Assembly (NCBI GenBank): GCA_037974665.1
Contig: CM075764.1
Location: 76,400,325-76,464,324 of the forward strand
Direction of reading: 5' to 3'
DNA length: 64,000 bases
Source: Ehretia macrophylla
Taxonomy: Eukaryota; Streptophyta; Magnoliopsida; Boraginales; Ehretiaceae
The position numbers were made by a program, and so were the translations under genes. The notes under the pieces were generated by a model. The model saw only the letters and a list, made by a program, of their open reading frames with translations, had not been told where the DNA came from and did no database searches. Numbering within the stretch: position 1 is the stretch's first letter; every line of letters begins with the position of its first letter. Of the stretch, positions 61,261 to 64,000 are shown in pieces.

Positions 61261-61666
61261 GAAAGCTCCTCTGCATCCAAAGCAAATACTCGGGCCTGTC
61301 CCCCCTAGCATTGGTACTGCAACTGGTGCCCTGGTTTGAGAACTCTAACCAGATGTCTGACCCCCGGTGTTCTTGAATTTCAAGCAATCCTTGACCCTGT
61401 GTTGGTCACTCCCGCAGCCTGTACACCTGTTCAATTTCCTCCAGCAGTTCTCCTATGTGTGCCCTGACGCTAACAGAAGCTGCACTGCTAGTGACATCAT
61501 AGAGCAGTGCCTCCCGAAGGAGCTCTGTAAGAAGAAGTAGCTGAACTACCCTACTGTGAACGTGTTGTCGCTGGACGAGGCTGACTCTGATTCTGACTCT
61601 GTACTGGTTGTGCCTGAGTCTGAGTAGGCCCTGTATAACTCTGAGTTTGCCTCAGCTGCTGACCCT
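61261..61666 (-). pseudogene. Tekay copy 2 gag C-terminal remnant
   Basis: Minus-strand Gln/Ser/Pro-rich sequence (QPVQSQNQSQPRP, TSSYRAPSGG) is followed by a decayed zinc-knuckle area with stops and shifts, then FALDAEELSD near 61290-61260, which matches copy 1 (FALDAEELPD). The inserted LTR cuts it at 61667. Confidence 0.75.
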
Positions 61667-64000
61667 TGTGAAACCCCACTTATCTGCTTTAACTTGATTT
61701 ACGTGATTTGTCTCGTTTTGCATGCATATGACCTGTTTATGTGCTATAGGGCCTAGAATGTTATAATTTTGACATCAATACTCCTAATACGTGCTAAATG
61801 TTCATTCATGAAATTTTCATCAAAAACGGAATTAGAAATTTTATCGTCGATTTTCAGTGAATAGTGTTTTCGAAACACGTCCGCTAAAATTTTGAAACTG
61901 GTCTTTTTAACCCTTCTAGACCTAGTCCACGGACTTTAATAGACCTGTGTTTGATGAAAACGGTTTTAAAATCGGCTTAAGAATTTATTAGGGATTTTAC
62001 ACCGACTTTTACGAAAATCGAGTTTTAAGCCGACTCGGGTGAAATTGTTCGATTGTAAAACTTCTTGTCACCTAAAAATAACCTACTTAAGCTATTTTGG
62101 GTGTTGAATAATTGTTTTGAACTTTGGTGATCAATAAAATACATTTAAAGTCAAGAAAATACTAAAAATACTAAAGTTTCAACTTTGACTTTCATTTGAC
62201 TTGTTGACTTTCATGCATATATCACCAACACACAATGAAACAAAGCAAAACACCACATTTACACACATCTTGCAGCCGTGAAAACTTAGGAAAAAAAGAG
62301 ATTTTATTCAACTTATTTTCAAAGTAATTTTGCCTTAGAAAACTCATTTAAAGTCAGAATCTTTTCAAACCGGGCTGGATTCCGCTTGTTGGGCACCTAT
62401 TGCACGCATTCCTAGCTTTACTTCGGATCAAAGGTGAGAGAAAAATTCTAGATCTCAAAAGTTATCTTTTGTATTTTTGCGTATAAATGAAAATTGAACT
62501 GTTAGAATTCTAATCTGATGGTAGATTATTGCTCCTTGCATGCTAGGGATCATTTAGTTGTATTACTATGAGTTTTTATCGGTTGTAGCATAATTTTTAT
62601 TTTCTGGGTATTTTAATTTGATTAATTTGTTCAATATTGATTAAATTGAGTTATGTTGATCGGAATCGATTGCCGTCGATTTCTAAATGTTTGATAATTA
62701 CTTGGTAGCGCCGTTGTAATGCCGAATTTTCGATTATGATGTTTGGGTGAAAATCTGGAAAATTCAACCTTGACACCTTAGGGTTTTAGGGTTATCGGGC
62801 ATGCTTTGGAGGTGTTATGGTGGTTTTCCAAGGGGGCTAATGTAGTTGGTTGAATGGGTGAGTGATAGAAACTGATTTGGAGTTGTTTGGATTAGTAGAA
62901 TGTAGGTTATGAATTTTTGAAGTTAGGTTATCTTTCTTTAAATTATTGAATTGAGCCTTAGTTGATTGGGTGTGGGTTGAGTGATTGAATTGTGAGTTGT
63001 TGATGAGTAATTTAGAGTTTGATTGTGTGTTTAATGCATGTTCAGTTGGATGGCCTACTTTGTCATCTAACTTAGTTATTTTGTTGTTTAATTGACTATT
63101 GATGATTATTATGATGATAATATGATTATTGATTGATGATTGATGCCGGGAGATAAACAGTTCTGCTAGACTGTCCTCTTGTGAATGATTGATATTTATT
63201 ATTATTGCTGGGTCTCTGGTATGTGTGTGCCACCTCTCGGGTAGCATTGGGCTGTCAGGTTGATAACGGCATGACTATCAGAGATTGCCTCCAGCTCGCA
63301 TGACGGAGGTGTCATGGAAGGCGAGGTTATTGGGGGTACCCCGGGTGCGTGAGTTTATGGGAGTCACAAGAAGGCTGTTATGATCGTGATGGTGTTTGGA
63401 GCTACACCAACTAGAGTATCCTTTATTGAATGGTTATATAGTTATGTGATGATATTATTATTGTTGTTATTGTGTGTTTACTGACTCAAAGGATTATTCC
63501 AAGGAGTTTAGTAGACCTTGCTCGAGATCTATCGGATCCTCGCTGGGCTTATTTTATATAAGCTCACTCTCTATTATTGCATGCATACAGGTGTACTTTC
63601 GTAGGATTACGGGTACGTGCCTCCTGAAGAGGAGAATGTGGAAAACGTGCCTTACGTGGATGAGTCCTATGTTCCAGAGTCTTATCCGTGATGTCGTACA
63701 TGTTTTATTATCTTGTAAATTAACTTAGTAGACTTTTATCTGCTTTGTAGTTTATAATGTATAAGATGTTATTAAGTTAATGAATTAGTTGATGTTGTCC
63801 TAGTAGCCTTTCTTTTGTTTATGATTAGGTTGCTAGATTGGCTCAACATGTTCTTGGTAATGTATATTAAAGGTTCATGTATTATGTTGGAACGGAGGCG
63901 TATAACGAGGAATGTTTATTGTATAATATGGTTATGATGTATGTTGTTATTATTGAGGAGTTGTTTGTTGTATGGTTTGTGGAGTTGATGTATGATGTCT
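61667..64000 (+). repeat. LARD-A family LTR, right end outside window
   Basis: Starts TGTGAAACCCC after ACCCT (61662-61666, likely target copy). It aligns with solo LTRs 1 and 2 up to the window end, which lies about 100 bp before the expected CGTTACA. Whether it is a solo LTR or the 5' LTR of a full element cannot be told. Hairpins lie at 63044-63072 and 63545-63565. Confidence 0.88.

Larger units (their letters stand above)
52823..61666 (-). mobile_element. Second Tekay-like chromovirus (Tekay copy 2), minus strand, 5' part beyond window
   Basis: The left LTR is the 3' LTR (TGTCACGCCCCGACCC ... GGCGTCACA on the plus strand). A purine tract in the complement of CCCTCTCCCTCTTAA (57819-57833) follows. 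Pol, protease and gag then run leftward in reading, ending where an LTR is inserted at 61667 in gag. Pol is clearly a homologue of copy 1 but more decayed. Confidence 0.9.

Noticed and set aside
62837..63247. 136-codon minus-strand frame rich in Asn, Ile and His
   Set aside because: Lies within a LARD-A family LTR, low complexity, and not preserved as a frame in the other family members.

Overview
This is a plant nuclear window, almost certainly angiosperm pericentromeric or otherwise heterochromatic DNA. I see no host gene, tRNA or rRNA. Essentially everything is transposable element or integrated virus, stacked by nested insertion. I cannot fix the species. The evidence for a plant is the Ty1/copia and Ty3/gypsy chromodomain elements, the long-LTR elements without genes (LARD type), a Mutator-like element and an endogenous pararetrovirus (Caulimoviridae).

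Layout. Positions 1-60 and 14897-15742 are the 5' LTR of a non-coding LARD-like element (LARD-B). Its internal region is 15743-17744 and its 3' LTR is 17745-22744. A Tekay-like chromovirus (61-14896, TSD TTATC) sits in that 5' LTR, and a 5.3-kb copia element (1365-6702, TSD GCTTT) sits in the chromovirus 5' LTR. A solo LTR (17979-20299, TSD GGGGA) sits in the LARD-B 3' LTR. Positions 22745-24260 hold unassigned degenerate repeat DNA. From 24261 to beyond 52822 lies an old, badly decayed copia element. Its 5' LTR carries a 10.2-kb element with Mutator-like ends (24432-34656, 9-bp TSD TTTAGAATA). Its gag carries a minus-strand LARD (39025-45895). Its RT region carries a minus-strand solo LTR (48086-50764, TSD TAATC). 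Its 3' LTR is broken by a second, minus-strand Tekay-like element (52823 to about 61666), which itself carries a solo LTR (53238-55738) and another LTR (61667 to the window end).

Main point of interest. The Mutator-like element encloses a nearly complete endogenous pararetrovirus: movement protein, coat, protease, RT and RNase H in one damaged reading unit, a second ORF, and an intergenic promoter region. The promoter region is present twice as a 750-bp inverted repeat, so two viral promoters face each other across a 38-bp spacer. This is a natural hairpin-RNA architecture.

Second point. LTRs of at least four families share two small predicted RNA hairpins. One has an invariant CTACTTT loop; the other follows CACTGRG. 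Their stems differ in sequence between families but stay paired, which suggests a common cis-acting RNA module shared by the autonomous chromoviruses and the gene-less LARDs. The LARDs encode nothing and so must be mobilised in trans. All coding elements here carry nonsense or frameshift damage, much of it TAG or TAA, consistent with methylcytosine deamination.
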